From: Cytobacillus sp. IB215665
GTDB taxonomy: Bacteria > Bacillota > Bacilli > Bacillales > SM2101
NCBI RefSeq assembly: GCF_033963835.1
Contig: NZ_JAXBME010000010.1
Span: 124,001-188,000, forward strand
Direction of reading: 5' to 3'
Length of the DNA stretch: 64,000 bases
Position numbers and translations under genes: made by a program. This document shows positions 1-9,338 of this stretch, in pieces. Under the pieces are notes generated by a model, which worked only from the letters and a program-made list of their open reading frames with translations, was not told where the DNA came from and did no database searches. Each line of letters begins with the position of its first letter. The stretch's first letter is position 1.

Positions 1-149
1 AACGAATACGATAGTTAGTCATTATTTTATGGTATAGAGACTAAAATTTTATTAAACTGTCAAAACTGTCAACTAGTTCTTTCTTTCGAAATGTGACATA
101 CTATCCATAAAACCTTTTGAAATTCATAGTAGTCAAATGGAGGAAAATG

Positions 150-938
150 ATGTTAGAACAATTACACGAGAATCAGTATGAAATAGTCGAGCATTTCTTT
201 CAAGGTCATAAACAATATATTCCCGCACTTTCTGTTATCTACGGAAATTACCCTGGTAAGATATTCGTTGATTCAGTTCTCCAACCGAATTTTGCGATTG
301 TTTGGGCGCTTGGACGATGGCTTTATTGTGAGGGGCACATTCCTAATAATCATACTTATGGAAGCATAATTGATTCATTATGGCAGTTTCTTAAAATAGA
401 GGAAAAAAACATTTTTGAAATTTATAAAAGTGAAGATCAAGAGTGGGAGAAAGAGTTTAGCGCAAATTTATCTAATCTCGCTGTGAAAAAGCATTGGGAA
501 TCTCTTTATACATTAAATATTGATAAGTTTAGAGAACTTGATACGACGCAAATAGAATCGCAGGTTGATTGTCAAATAGACCAATTTCCTATTGTAACAT
601 CAAGCTATAAAGAAGAGGAATGTGAATTAATGAATGAGACACGTTTTGGGTCAAAAATAGTAAAGAATAATAAAATCATTGCTATATGTAAAAATAATGG
701 TTTCGTTCATAATGATTCATATTTTATAAGTGTTGAAACTTTTGATAAAAACGAGCAAGGAAAAGGTTATGCGACTGTTGCAGGGGCCAAATTAATTGAG
801 TATGGATTGGCAAGAAATTTTATTCCGTTATGGGAAACTACTCACGATAATATTGCGTCACATAAATTAGCAACTAAGTTAGGATTTGAAAGGAACTGTT
901 CATATCCGGTATACGCTTTTCTCCATAATAGTAATTGA
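150..938 (+). CDS. GNAT family N-acetyltransferase
   Basis: Predicted acetyl-CoA-dependent N-acetyltransferase of unknown substrate. The C-terminal half carries the GNAT acetyl-CoA loop (NEQGKGYATVAG, near residue 200) and the following helix, then a segment with HDNIASHKLATKLGF, typical of the end of the fold. The N-terminal half (YGNYPGKIFVDS, then an aromatic-rich stretch) resembles the two-domain GNAT_acetyltran family. An in-frame TTG at 117 exists, but GGAGG at 139-143 points to the ATG pair at 147/150, giving about 262 residues. It stands alone and converges on ytoQ, with a strong hairpin between them. The family is fairly sure; the substrate is unknown. Confidence 0.8.
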   Translation: MLEQLHENQYEIVEHFFQGHKQYIPALSVIYGNYPGKIFVDSVLQPNFAIVWALGRWLYCEGHIPNNHTYGSIIDSLWQFLKIEEKNIFEIYKSEDQEWEKEFSANLSNLAVKKHWESLYTLNIDKFRELDTTQIESQVDCQIDQFPIVTSSYKEEECELMNETRFGSKIVKNNKIIAICKNNGFVHNDSYFISVETFDKNEQGKGYATVAGAKLIEYGLARNFIPLWETTHDNIASHKLATKLGFERNCSYPVYAFLHNSN

Positions 939-974
939 AAAGGTTGATAACAACATTACTTGGATATACCAAAG

Positions 975-1007
975 GAAATAGACCCTTTCGAACTTTGGGT
1001 CTATTTC
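975..1007. terminator. Hairpin between convergent genes
   Basis: GAAATAGACCC at 975-985 pairs with GGGTCTATTTC at 997-1007 (11 bp, 11-nt loop). It lies between two converging genes and can fold from either strand. No good T-run follows directly, so termination is inferred from position. Confidence 0.5.
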
Positions 1008-1066
1008 AACATCAGCCTTTTGTTATTGTACAAACTCATGGTGTAGAAATACGCTTAAAACTCATT

Positions 1067-1510
1067 CTATGATTCAAAAACATAAGAAAGTGCTTTTAGA
1101 GCTTCATTAACAGTTTCAACAGTTACATTCGCTTTATTAGATAGCTCTTTTAAAGGGTGGTGCAATGATGCAGGGCGTATAAGAATAAGTGGTTTATGTA
1201 AAGTGATTGCCGCACTTGCATCCATTGCTGTATTCCATTGTCTATATTTTTCTCCAAATAATGCAATGACAATGTCAGCTTTATTCATTAATACTTGGGT
1301 TCTGAAATTGTTAAAATCAGAGGCAGCATCGTCTTTGAAAATCGCATTTGGCTGTTCACCTAAAATGTCTTCTCCTATATTGTCAGAGCGGTCATGATTC
1401 TCCATAGGGCCAACAAATGTTAATGGAAGCTGTAAAGCTTTTGCTTTTTCCTTAATTTCATCTCTCCAATTACTATGAATTTCTCCTGCAAGATAAACAG
1501 TTAACTCCAT
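1067..1510 (-). CDS. ytoQ: YtoQ family protein
   Basis: Small protein (147 residues) of the YtoQ family, which has a nucleoside 2-deoxyribosyltransferase-like fold. Its biochemical role is not established. Visible marks are the opening MELTVYLAGEIHSNWRDEI, the NHDRSDNIGEDILG segment and ADIVIALFGEKYRQWNTAMD, which is the expected nucleotide-site-like strand-loop. A start seven codons upstream is possible, but GGAGG (1518-1522) is spaced correctly for the ATG at 1508-1510. It appears monocistronic, with a dispersed repeat directly upstream. Confidence 0.85.
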   Translation of the reverse strand: MELTVYLAGEIHSNWRDEIKEKAKALQLPLTFVGPMENHDRSDNIGEDILGEQPNAIFKDDAASDFNNFRTQVLMNKADIVIALFGEKYRQWNTAMDASAAITLHKPLILIRPASLHHPLKELSNKANVTVETVNEALKALSYVFES

Positions 1511-1545
1511 ATTAATACCTCCGATAATCATTTTAATTTTTATAA

Positions 1546-1697
1546 GGGCTTTTTCGTAAACTTTGTTGCTATCGTTTCTAAACTAGAAAATAAAGATGTC
1601 ATTTTACGTAAAAGTTATCGTATAACAGAAGAAAAAATGCCACGAGTACTAGTTATACGTGTTTAGTACGAAAAACAACAATCTTTGGCAAACCAGC
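1546..1697 (+). repeat. MITE-like dispersed repeat, copy 1
   Basis: Starts GGGCTTTTTCGTAAACTTTG and ends with TTAGTACGAAAAACAACAAT followed by a GC-containing tail. Contains the core AAAATGCCACGAGTACTAGT. Same family as the other 'MITE-like' entries. Confidence 0.75.
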
Positions 1698-1708
1698 TTT
1701 TATAAAAG

Positions 1709-1891
1709 GATATTAATTCACAGCATATTGCATGTAATCACTGTAATAATTTAGTGTGCTACAATTGTTATTGTGATGTAAATAGGCTATTTTTCATAAT
1801 GGTTTTACTGCGCATTAAAAAGGCGTGGCAGTTTTTCCATTATAAAGCTCCATTAAAGTGTTTTGCTTGTATTGGTTTTTTTAAGAATTAG
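1709..1891 (+). pseudogene. Possible decayed Cys-rich ORF
   Basis: An open frame of 61 codons with no ATG and no ribosome site carries clustered cysteines (CNHC, CYNCYCD, then CFAC near its end). This resembles a remnant of a zinc-binding protein. It overlaps the 3' end of the opposing SRPBCC gene by about 10 bases. It may also be chance. Confidence 0.2.
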
Positions 1892-2324
1892 CTTCAAGAG
1901 CATCTTTTAATTTCGTTAAATGTTGACTGTCTTCTTGTTTTAAAATTTTTATAAAAAAAGGACGTATAAGTCGCATTTTTAAGCCTTTCGTGTTAACTTC
2001 ACAAGAAAAGTCAATTCTAGTACCACCTTCAGCTTCTGAGAAATCATAATGATAGATCGTTTCAAGACCTTGCAAGGCACTTCTAGCAGAGTAAGATTTA
2101 TTCTTTGAAAAAGATACGTATTCTATGATGGCCTCTGCTTTTTTTCCTCTAATTTCTCGAACTTCCTTAAACTTAGTATGCTGACCGATTGGTCCATCAG
2201 TCATTTTTGTTACTTCAACTACATTTGCTATTATTTTAGGTGAGTTTGCCATATTAGATGCGTAATCAAAAGTTTCTTCAATGGATTTACTCACTACAAT
2301 TTGATCTGTAAATGCAATCAACAA
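1881..2324 (-). CDS. SRPBCC (START-like) family protein
   Basis: A 147-residue ligand-pocket protein of the SRPBCC superfamily (polyketide cyclase/CoxG-like); the ligand is unknown. The pattern is typical: an N-terminal strand (FTDQIVVSKSIEETFDYASN) followed by helices, an antiparallel sheet (GTRIDFSCEVN) and a long C-terminal helix. Start is TTG at 2324 or the adjacent TTG at 2321, behind GGAGG at 2330-2334. Two more SRPBCC proteins occur in the window (39468 and 55014); the one at 55014 has the same layout. Confidence 0.75.
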   Translation of the reverse strand: MLIAFTDQIVVSKSIEETFDYASNMANSPKIIANVVEVTKMTDGPIGQHTKFKEVREIRGKKAEAIIEYVSFSKNKSYSARSALQGLETIYHYDFSEAEGGTRIDFSCEVNTKGLKMRLIRPFFIKILKQEDSQHLTKLKDALEANS

Positions 2325-3096
2325 CGCTTCCTCCTATACAAGTATTTGCTTTTTTACACATTGATTGGTGTTTTTCATACAAACCTCAATTAGCTGTAAA
2401 TATACAAAAAAGCCTACAAATTTGTCTCATCTTTTAAAAGTAATTCCAATTCATTATGAATGTTATGCTCAACATATATACCATAGTAACCCATAAAAAT
2501 TATGCCACGCAACAAATAGCTTGTTTAATTCTAATATATCACAATTCCAGTAGCAGCAATTGTTTGAAGTGAACAAATAGAAAATTCAGAATGATAATAA
2601 TCAATAAAGCGTAAGGAATCATAAGTAATATAGAAGTTGATATTCAATCGGGTGAGGGAATATAAATTTGTAGCATAACATATGAACAGCTAATCAAGGC
2701 TATTACTAGTCGCATAATCATGATGAATAGTATGTGCTTCCTTTATAGCTGTAGGGCATTGCTTTGGTATCTTTCAATACAATCAAGAGGGTAAGATCTA
2801 ATAATGGTAGAAAGTGAAATAAATGTGCTACTAGAAGAAATGCTAGAACAGTTATGGCAAAATAAATTAAAGAACATGTTAGGGTCTATTGCTAGATAGT
2901 TACGAACCTGGAACAGAAGAGCTGCTAAATAAAAATTATTGCTTTTTCAGAAACAAGATTAATATATGACTACGTAAAGAGACAGTGAAGAAACGGTTTA
3001 CGTTATTCAACATAGTGAGTGAGCATTGTATTCACCAAAACTCACTCACGGTAATAGGCGTTTTAAGTTTTAGTTTTATGTATGTATTAACTAGGG
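2325..3096. other. Non-coding gap, possibly eroded
   Basis: About 770 bases with no convincing gene. A 31-codon frame at 2804-2899 (MVESEINVLLEEMLEQ) has a poor ribosome site and could be a gene remnant. Otherwise AT-rich sequence without clear hairpins. Confidence 0.4.
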
Positions 3097-3735
3097 TTAA
3101 TATAATCGTTTCGCATAAGCTTCATCAAGGTTACTTTGTAAATCATCAACTGCATCTTTTGGTAGTTTTAAATGACCTGCAAGTATTCTAGCTGCTGATG
3201 GTAATGCATCTTTCGTAGGGTAAGATTGATGGTCCCATATTTTCGAACGTATCATAGCTTTAGCACAATGTATGTACAGCTCCTCAACCTCAACACCAAT
3301 ACCTAAACTTGGTATTACACCATTCACTTCCATTTTTTCTAGCAAAACTTGATCTTTAATAATTACAGCTTTACCATTCACACGAAGAGTTTCTCCTAAA
3401 CCAGGAATGATAAAGAGAAGACCAATTTGATTGTTTGAAAGAATGTTACGTAATGAATCTATTTTCCTATTTCCTCTACGCTCAGGAATAAGTAGTGTTT
3501 TATTATCAATAACTTGAACGAATCCAGCACCGTCACCACGGGGAGACACGTCACAGGAGCCATCAGCGTTTGCTGTTCCTATTAATACAAATGGGGATAG
3601 TGATATGAACTTTTTACAACTTTCATCAACAAAAGAAATGACTTTATCATTAATCATTTGTTTAGGTTCCCCAATGATTGTACGTAATTCCTCTTCAGTT
3701 GTAATAGTATCTTTGAAATTTTTTAATATTGTCAT
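3097..3735 (-). CDS. PPOX-type FMN-dependent flavoprotein
   Basis: 212-residue flavoprotein of the pyridoxamine 5'-phosphate oxidase fold, closest by eye to the MSMEG_1061/DR_2398 subfamily; these bind FMN or F420 and are probable oxidoreductases. Visible are FVLIGTANADGSCDVSPRGD (flavin-phosphate strand), IPERRGNRKIDSLRNIL (conserved RGNR..DS motif) and IGLLFIIPGLGETLRVNG. The last helix contains HLKLPKDAVDD. ATG start with AAAGGAAGG upstream. No partner genes; it is followed by a low-coding gap. Confidence 0.8.
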   Translation of the reverse strand: MTILKNFKDTITTEEELRTIIGEPKQMINDKVISFVDESCKKFISLSPFVLIGTANADGSCDVSPRGDGAGFVQVIDNKTLLIPERRGNRKIDSLRNILSNNQIGLLFIIPGLGETLRVNGKAVIIKDQVLLEKMEVNGVIPSLGIGVEVEELYIHCAKAMIRSKIWDHQSYPTKDALPSAARILAGHLKLPKDAVDDLQSNLDEAYAKRLY

Positions 3736-4022
3736 AATACAAACACCTTCCTTTGTAATCTAATCTTACTATATTAAAAATAATTGTAAAACTAGGGAAT
3801 ATTGTTTTGTTTAATAGAGTTGGAGCTTCTTTATACAATGCTTATACACAATTTATATAGGAGTTTACTTAAGAAAGTACCGTAAAAATTATAAAAATAT
3901 GAAATCACTTTAATAAATATAATTTTTTGATATATTAAAAAAATTATTGCAATATTCTATTTTGTTGTTTATAATTTAGTACATAACAGCGGAGAAGTGA
4001 TGCATCAAGAGGAGGAAAGTAA

Positions 4023-5456
4023 GTGGGACAGTTATTCAATACCATTGTTACCGAACTAAATAATTATCTTTGGTCTTATATTTTAATAGGTTTATTAATC
4101 GGTTTAGGTGTATATTTTTCTTTTAGAACGAAGTTTGTACAATTTAGACTTTTAGGTGAAATGTTTAGGCTGTTGACAGATAAAGCTACGGTCTCAGCAG
4201 ACGGTAAAAAAGGGATTTCATCCTTTCAATCATTTTGTATCGGCGCGGCAACAAGAATTGGAACGGGTAACTTAGCCGGTGTGGCTATTGCAATAGGACT
4301 TGGGGGCCCTGGTGCAGTTTTTTGGATGTGGATCGTTGCTTTAGTTGGTGGTGCAACAAGCTTTATAGAAAGTACGTTAGCACAAATATACAAAGTTAAG
4401 GATAAAAATGGATTCAGAGGCGGGCCTGCTTATTATATTGAAAAAGCTTTAAATGCACGTTGGTTAGGTATTATCTTTGCGATATTCATTACGATTAGCT
4501 TTGGGTTAATTTTTAACTCAGTACAGTCAAATACGATTTCAGTTGCATTTGAATCAGCCTTTGGCACAAGTCGTCTCGTAATGGGATTAATCATAACTGG
4601 GGTATCGGCACTCGTAATATTTGGTGGCATAAACCGCATAGCAAAAGTGTCTCAAGTTGTTGTACCAGTTATGGCGGTATTCTATCTTCTCATCGGACTA
4701 TTTATTATTGTGACAAACTTCCAAGCAATACCTGGAGTATTTAGTTTAATTATATCTAGTGCATTCGGCTTCAATGAAGCTTTAGGTGGGTCAGTTGGTG
4801 CAGCTATTTCTTATGGGGTTAAACGTGGCTTATTCTCTAATGAAGCTGGAATGGGTAGTGCTCCTAATGCAGCAGCAACAGCTACAGTCTCTCACCCTGC
4901 AAAACAAGGCCTTATTCAAACACTAGGTGTTTTCGTTGACACATTATTCGTATGTAGTGCAACAGCATTTATTATTTTATTATCAAATGAATATCAAACA
5001 GGAACATTTGAGGGAATCAACTTACTGCAAGCATCATTAGTTTCGCATGTTGGTCCTTGGGCAAGCGTATTTATTGCAATTTCAATTTTCTTATTTGCAT
5101 TTAGTTCAATTATCGGTAGTTATTACTATGGTGAAACGAACATTGAGTTTATTAAGAAAGATAATACAGTTTTATTCTTATATCGCATTGCAGCGTTAGG
5201 AATGGTATTATTCGGCTCGTTAGCAAGTGTACAAATCGTTTGGGATTTAGCAGATTTATCAATGGCATTAATGGCAATAACCAATTTAATTGCCATCGCA
5301 TTTCTAGGCAAAATTGCTTTCAAAACATTGGATGATTATGTCTCTCAACTCAAAGTCGGTAAAAACCCAGTATTCCACGTATCAAACGTAGATGGTTTGC
5401 AGAATGTTGAGTGTTGGGGAGAAGAAGAGAAAATTGACAACAAAAAAGCTGTGTGA
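4023..5456 (+). CDS. Alanine/glycine:cation symporter (AlsT-type)
   Basis: Integral membrane symporter of the AGCS family, taking up alanine, glycine or related amino acids with Na+ or H+. It has 477 residues and about ten or eleven membrane segments. Family signatures are GAATRIGTGNLAGVAIAIG (about 75-95) and KRGLFSNEAGMGSAPNAAAT (about 268-287). GTG start with GAGGAGG 8 bases upstream. Single-gene unit closed by a clear terminator at 5485. Substrate within the family (Ala, Gly or Gln) cannot be told from sequence. Confidence 0.9.
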   Translation: MGQLFNTIVTELNNYLWSYILIGLLIGLGVYFSFRTKFVQFRLLGEMFRLLTDKATVSADGKKGISSFQSFCIGAATRIGTGNLAGVAIAIGLGGPGAVFWMWIVALVGGATSFIESTLAQIYKVKDKNGFRGGPAYYIEKALNARWLGIIFAIFITISFGLIFNSVQSNTISVAFESAFGTSRLVMGLIITGVSALVIFGGINRIAKVSQVVVPVMAVFYLLIGLFIIVTNFQAIPGVFSLIISSAFGFNEALGGSVGAAISYGVKRGLFSNEAGMGSAPNAAATATVSHPAKQGLIQTLGVFVDTLFVCSATAFIILLSNEYQTGTFEGINLLQASLVSHVGPWASVFIAISIFLFAFSSIIGSYYYGETNIEFIKKDNTVLFLYRIAALGMVLFGSLASVQIVWDLADLSMALMAITNLIAIAFLGKIAFKTLDDYVSQLKVGKNPVFHVSNVDGLQNVECWGEEEKIDNKKAV

Positions 5457-5484
5457 TAATTAGGTTAAGCGCAACATTGCAGCT

Positions 5485-5513
5485 GAGACAGGATTTAATT
5501 CTGTCTCTTTTTT
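5485..5513 (+). terminator. Intrinsic terminator of the symporter gene
   Basis: GAGACAG (5485-5491) pairs with CTGTCTC (5501-5507), followed by six T. Confidence 0.85.
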
Positions 5514-5939
5514 GTGTATAGTTATCTTTTATACAATTTGTTGTTAGTTATTTAATGAGAACAGTCAACATGCTTCATTTAAATCATTTTTAGTGAGCTA
5601 CTAAATAGCCGTTATTTGTTATACGCAGAAAACCTACTCCATGTAAACTTCTTTCTCTGTATGTGGTAGTTTCATTAGCCAAATTTAATGAATCAACTTT
5701 AAGGCTTTACACAGCTTATTTATCTGTGAAAATAGTATTGTGCAAACCCTACAGATGAAGTTATTTAATAGCAAATAATAGGTAAATATGGTATATTGTT
5801 AAGTGTATACAACTTATGATTTATAAGAATAATCCTCGGTTTAATTATCTGAAAATTCTATAAATACAAAATCCAAGCTATGATTAAAATCCATTCATTC
5901 TATTTCATCTCAATATTAGGCCCTACATTTATACGCATT

Positions 5940-6092
5940 GATAGTTGTTTTTCATCCTATTAAATCAACAAGAATACAACTTGAGTATCGTGGCATCTTT
6001 TTCTTCTATAAAATGATGAGTATTATAGAAGACTTCTTTTTACAGTCGTAATTTTGTATTAATAACAACTAGCTCATTTTACGAAAAGAACC
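5940..6092 (-). repeat. MITE-like dispersed repeat, copy 2
   Basis: Reverse orientation: ends on the plus strand with TTTTACGAAAAGAACC and has the inverted core CTTGAGTATCGTGGCATCTTT. It sits 48 bases upstream of the subtilisin gene. The rest of the 5514-6140 gap shows nothing else. Confidence 0.75.
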
Positions 6093-6140
6093 ATAATTAA
6101 AAAGCAGGCCAAGTGCTATTATCGATAGGAGGTACTTTCA

Positions 6141-7079
6141 ATGAGTCAAATTCGACTAATACCGTATAAGGTTGACCAAATTGTTGACAAAACAACCGAA
6201 ATACCACAGGGAGTAGCATTAATAGAGGCACCAAGTATGTGGGAAAAGGGATATATGGGAAATAGTGTTGTTGTTGCTGTACTTGACACGGGATGTGATA
6301 TTGAACACCCTGATTTAAAAGATAGAATAATAGATGGAAGGAATTTCACTAACGACTATGGTGGAGATGTATTAAATTTTGATGATAACCAATATCATGG
6401 TACGCATGTAGCTGGTACAATAGCGGCCACGTTAAACAATAATGGCGTTGTTGGTGTTGCACCAGAAGTAAAACTATTGATTTTAAAAGTATTATCCAAA
6501 GATGGATCAGGTAGCTATAAGGGTTTAATTGATGCATTGGAATATGCAATAAATTGGCGTGGACCTGATGGTGAAAAAGTTCGTGTTATATCCATGTCTC
6601 TAGGAGGGCCAGAAAATGTACCTAGCCTACATACTGCGATCAAAAATGCAGTCAATAACGATATTTTAGTCGTATGTGCTGCGGGGAACGAGGGGGATGG
6701 AAACGTAAATACAATAGAAAGGAGCTACCCAGGTTATTATGATGAAGTCGTGTCGGTCGGAGCTGTCGACTTTGACAAAAGACTAGCTGATTTTACGAAT
6801 ACACATGAGGAAATTGATTTAGTAGCACCAGGAGTAAAGGTTTTGTCAACATACCCAAATAATAAATATGCAAGGCTGTCTGGGACATCCATGGCTACAC
6901 CACATGTTTCTGGTGCAGCAGCCTTGTTGTTAAATGAGAAAGAAAAAGAGTTAGGTAGAAAAATATGTGAACACGAGTTATATGATATTTTAATTGAGCA
7001 TACTCAACCAATTGGCTATAGCAGACATGCTGAAGGGAATGGGCTTCTTTATTTAGGAAACAAACAACTGGCTGAATAA
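6141..7079 (+). CDS. Intracellular subtilisin-like serine protease
   Basis: S8-family peptidase of the intracellular serine protease (ISP) type, expected to act in the cytoplasm during stationary phase or sporulation. It has no signal peptide. The N-terminus carries the LIPY motif (6-9), known in ISPs as an inhibitory pro-segment removed on activation. The catalytic triad is visible: Asp49 (VLDTG), His86 (HGTHVAG) and Ser250 (GTSMATPH), with oxyanion Asn183 (AAGNEG). Length (312) fits ISPs (about 320). Strong ribosome site ATAGGAGG. It is monocistronic or followed by a tiny in-frame ORF. Confidence 0.92.
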   Translation: MSQIRLIPYKVDQIVDKTTEIPQGVALIEAPSMWEKGYMGNSVVVAVLDTGCDIEHPDLKDRIIDGRNFTNDYGGDVLNFDDNQYHGTHVAGTIAATLNNNGVVGVAPEVKLLILKVLSKDGSGSYKGLIDALEYAINWRGPDGEKVRVISMSLGGPENVPSLHTAIKNAVNNDILVVCAAGNEGDGNVNTIERSYPGYYDEVVSVGAVDFDKRLADFTNTHEEIDLVAPGVKVLSTYPNNKYARLSGTSMATPHVSGAAALLLNEKEKELGRKICEHELYDILIEHTQPIGYSRHAEGNGLLYLGNKQLAE

Positions 7080-7112
7080 GAAAATTTGTTTTCTAACGCA
7101 GAACTTCCTAAA

Positions 7113-7223
7113 ATGAAACTACAAGGTAGAGAGGCTGTAAAAACAACTAATATTTCCTCCAATGTTGGGACTATTAGTAGAGCATTCGGTGTTGCAGAAA
7201 TCATCAAACCTAACTGTAGCTAA
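7113..7223 (+). CDS. Possible 36-residue ORF downstream of the protease
   Basis: Not recognised. An open frame in phase with the protease resumes straight after its TAA (7077-7079) and runs 47 codons to 7223; the first ATG is at 7113. The peptide (MKLQGREAVKTTNISSNVGT..., ending KPNCS) has balanced, protein-like composition. No good ribosome site precedes the ATG. It may be a small gene, a readthrough tail or a remnant. Confidence 0.25.
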   Translation: MKLQGREAVKTTNISSNVGTISRAFGVAEIIKPNCS

Positions 7224-7537
7224 ATGATTAATAACGTGACCTAATTATGCGATTCTGAAAAGTAGTTTATGTTTATCAAAAAGTAAAACGATTCAAAAAT
7301 TAAAGTGAAAACAGCATTTATTATATCAATTTGCTGATTTTAACATTCGGTTTTTTCAAGTAGAGCCTTTATCAAGTTCGTTTGATTGAAATTATATGTA
7401 GAATGAAATATGTGACTTTCACCTTAAAAGATATAAGTTCGTATGCATATTTTTTGTATGAGAAGGAACATGCAATGTAAAACAGCAATTATGAATGAAA
7501 AATGTAAAAGAGAGGATGAAGCAAGGTGGGTTTAAAA

Positions 7538-7744
7538 ATGAAAAAAGATTGCCAGCGGTGTGATATTTCCTTAACAAGGGATGCTGATGCATATATTTGC
7601 TCGTATGAATGTACATTTTGTCCTCAATGTAGTGCTGAAGTCAAAAATGTTTGTCCGAACTGTGGAGGTGAACTCGTCAGGAGACCGAAAAGAGATGGGA
7701 AATTAAGAACTGTTATGAATGTGTTGAACAACTCAAATCGCTGA
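7538..7744 (+). CDS. DUF1272 zinc-ribbon-like small protein
   Basis: A 68-residue Cys-rich protein of the DUF1272 family, function unknown, probably binding zinc. Cysteines come in pairs: CQRC, CSYECTFCPQC and CPNCGGELVRRP. The ATG at 7538 has AAGGTGG 8 bases upstream; a GTG at 7526 would add four residues. It converges on tagA. No operon partner. Confidence 0.8.
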   Translation: MKKDCQRCDISLTRDADAYICSYECTFCPQCSAEVKNVCPNCGGELVRRPKRDGKLRTVMNVLNNSNR

Positions 7745-7820
7745 AGGTCACTTGAAGGTAGCAAAAAAGGAAAATACCTTATATTTCAGTAAAAAATTCT
7801 TATAAAAGGAAGGAAAATTT

Positions 7821-7840
7821 GCTAACAATATTATGTTAGC
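7821..7840 (-). terminator. Hairpin at the 3' end of tagA
   Basis: GCTAACA (7821-7827) and TGTTAGC (7834-7840) form a hairpin overlapping the tagA stop codon. Read on the minus strand it is followed by AAATTTTCC, a weak T-tract. Confidence 0.45.
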
Positions 7841-8567
7841 TTTGTTGATATTTCCTTTTGAGCACTCGCATCATAAATTTCGGAATGGCAATCATTCTTT
7901 TTAACCTAGATGGCTCTTTAATTAACCGATATAGCCATTCTAAATTAGTATCTCTCCATATTTTAGGCGCTCTTTTGACGACACCAGCCCATACATTAAA
8001 ACTTCCCCCGAGCCCGATAAATACCCCTTTATTAAAGTTGTGTATGCTTTTTGCAATCCAATCTTCCTGTTTTGGAAATCCTAGTCCTACTAACACAATA
8101 TCGGGTTCAGTTTCTTTAATTTGAGAGATAATAGTCTCATCGTTATCATCAAAATAACCGTGGTGATATCCAACGACATCTACATGAGGATATTGTTGTT
8201 GAATGCTTTTCACAGTTAGGCCAATAACGTCAGGTTTTGCACCTAAAAGATATATTTTATAACGATGGTTGTTTGCGATAATTAAGAGCTGTTCCATAAA
8301 ATCTATGCCCGTTAATTTTTCTTTGAGAGGTTTACCTAAGATTTTGGAAGCAATTACAATGCCCGCTCCATCTGGGATAATGTATGTAGCTTTTTTTAGG
8401 GTTAAATCGTATGATGGATTTGATTTTGCATATGTAATAATTTCAGGATTCGCTGTAACGATAAAGGTTTTTTGAGAAACTTGCATTCTATTGTGAACTT
8501 CTTTTATGAAGTTTTCCATTCGGTTATTAACAAATTCATATCCCATAACCTCATCAAAGTTAAGCAT
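7836..8567 (-). CDS. tagA: WecG/TagA/CpsF glycosyltransferase (ManNAc transferase)
   Basis: Predicted N-acetylglucosaminyldiphosphoundecaprenol N-acetyl-beta-D-mannosaminyltransferase, which adds ManNAc to the lipid-linked GlcNAc in the second step of the wall teichoic acid linkage unit. It acts at the inner face of the membrane. 243 residues, the usual family length. Motifs: TANPEIITYAK, IIPDGAGIVIASKILG (acceptor-site Asp), ERLTGID-like KLTGIDF, VGLGFPKQEDWI and GLGGSFNVWAG with RAP after it. Start ATG with GGAGGAT upstream. It is divergent from the tagD operon, as in many Bacillus WTA loci. Confidence 0.9.
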   Translation of the reverse strand: MLNFDEVMGYEFVNNRMENFIKEVHNRMQVSQKTFIVTANPEIITYAKSNPSYDLTLKKATYIIPDGAGIVIASKILGKPLKEKLTGIDFMEQLLIIANNHRYKIYLLGAKPDVIGLTVKSIQQQYPHVDVVGYHHGYFDDNDETIISQIKETEPDIVLVGLGFPKQEDWIAKSIHNFNKGVFIGLGGSFNVWAGVVKRAPKIWRDTNLEWLYRLIKEPSRLKRMIAIPKFMMRVLKRKYQQS

Positions 8568-9338
8568 ATTTAATATCCTCCGATATATTCACACGAAATA
8601 AATACCCCATAATTGTATTCCTTAATACTGGTAAGATATAAATTTCGAAGGGAATTTGTAAAATATAGATACACTAGAATGTTATTTTCGCATAAATTCG
8701 AGAAAAAATATAGTGTAATTGGAATGAAAGTCATTTTTTTGCTTTCATCGAAATATTTGGAATTGAGTGAAGCTATTGATTTCTTAACATTTTTGAACGA
8801 ATTATATGTTTGTATAGTTCAGGGTTAATCGGATAAATATACTAGTATTATGAGTATTATATATTTATGAAATACGATTAATTCAGCAGAAAATAATTAA
8901 TATATACTGCAACCTTTGGTAAAATAGATGTCATAATCATCAAGGTAAGGATTGGTGAGTGAGGATAAATATAAATTATCTACCAGAATTTAGTAAAAGA
9001 TTGCACTAGATGTATATTTGTTATTCTTTGCTAAGAAGCTATCCCTACATTCTAAAAAGCAGTTTTCTAATACGGTTTTCGTGCTAAGAGTATAGACAAG
9101 CATACAAACTGACATAGTGAGCACCTTTTCCTCTCTAGTTATAGAAAAAAAGTGTTTTTATACTCAGCTAGCTACGAAAAGAACCTATTACAAAAAGCTC
9201 ACGATAATATTTGTATTGTTGTCTAGCAATGTTTATCTTATAATTAGTTTTTTAATGCTAGTGGAAACCTGTTTATACATTCATTCGCAATACCGACATC
9301 TACAATATGCCTTTTAAAAAGAAGGGATGTAAGACGTT
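8568..9338. promoter_or_regulatory. tagA-tagD divergent intergenic region
   Basis: About 770 bases separate the two diverging WTA transcription units, so promoters for both should lie here. I cannot place either with confidence. It also contains a MITE-like repeat at 9058-9185. Confidence 0.4.
9058..9185 (-). repeat. MITE-like dispersed repeat, copy 3
   Basis: Reverse copy: AGCAGTTTTCTAATACGGTT at the left end and CTAGCTACGAAAAGAACC at the right, with GCATACAAACTGACATAGTG in the core. It is more diverged than most copies. Confidence 0.6.

Noticed and set aside
2985-3191. 68-codon plus-strand ORF
   Set aside because: Overlaps the clear PPOX flavoprotein gene on the other strand and has no ribosome site.
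8613-9317. Two short plus-strand ORFs between tagA and tagD
   Set aside because: AT-driven composition, no ribosome sites, and the second overlaps a repeat copy.
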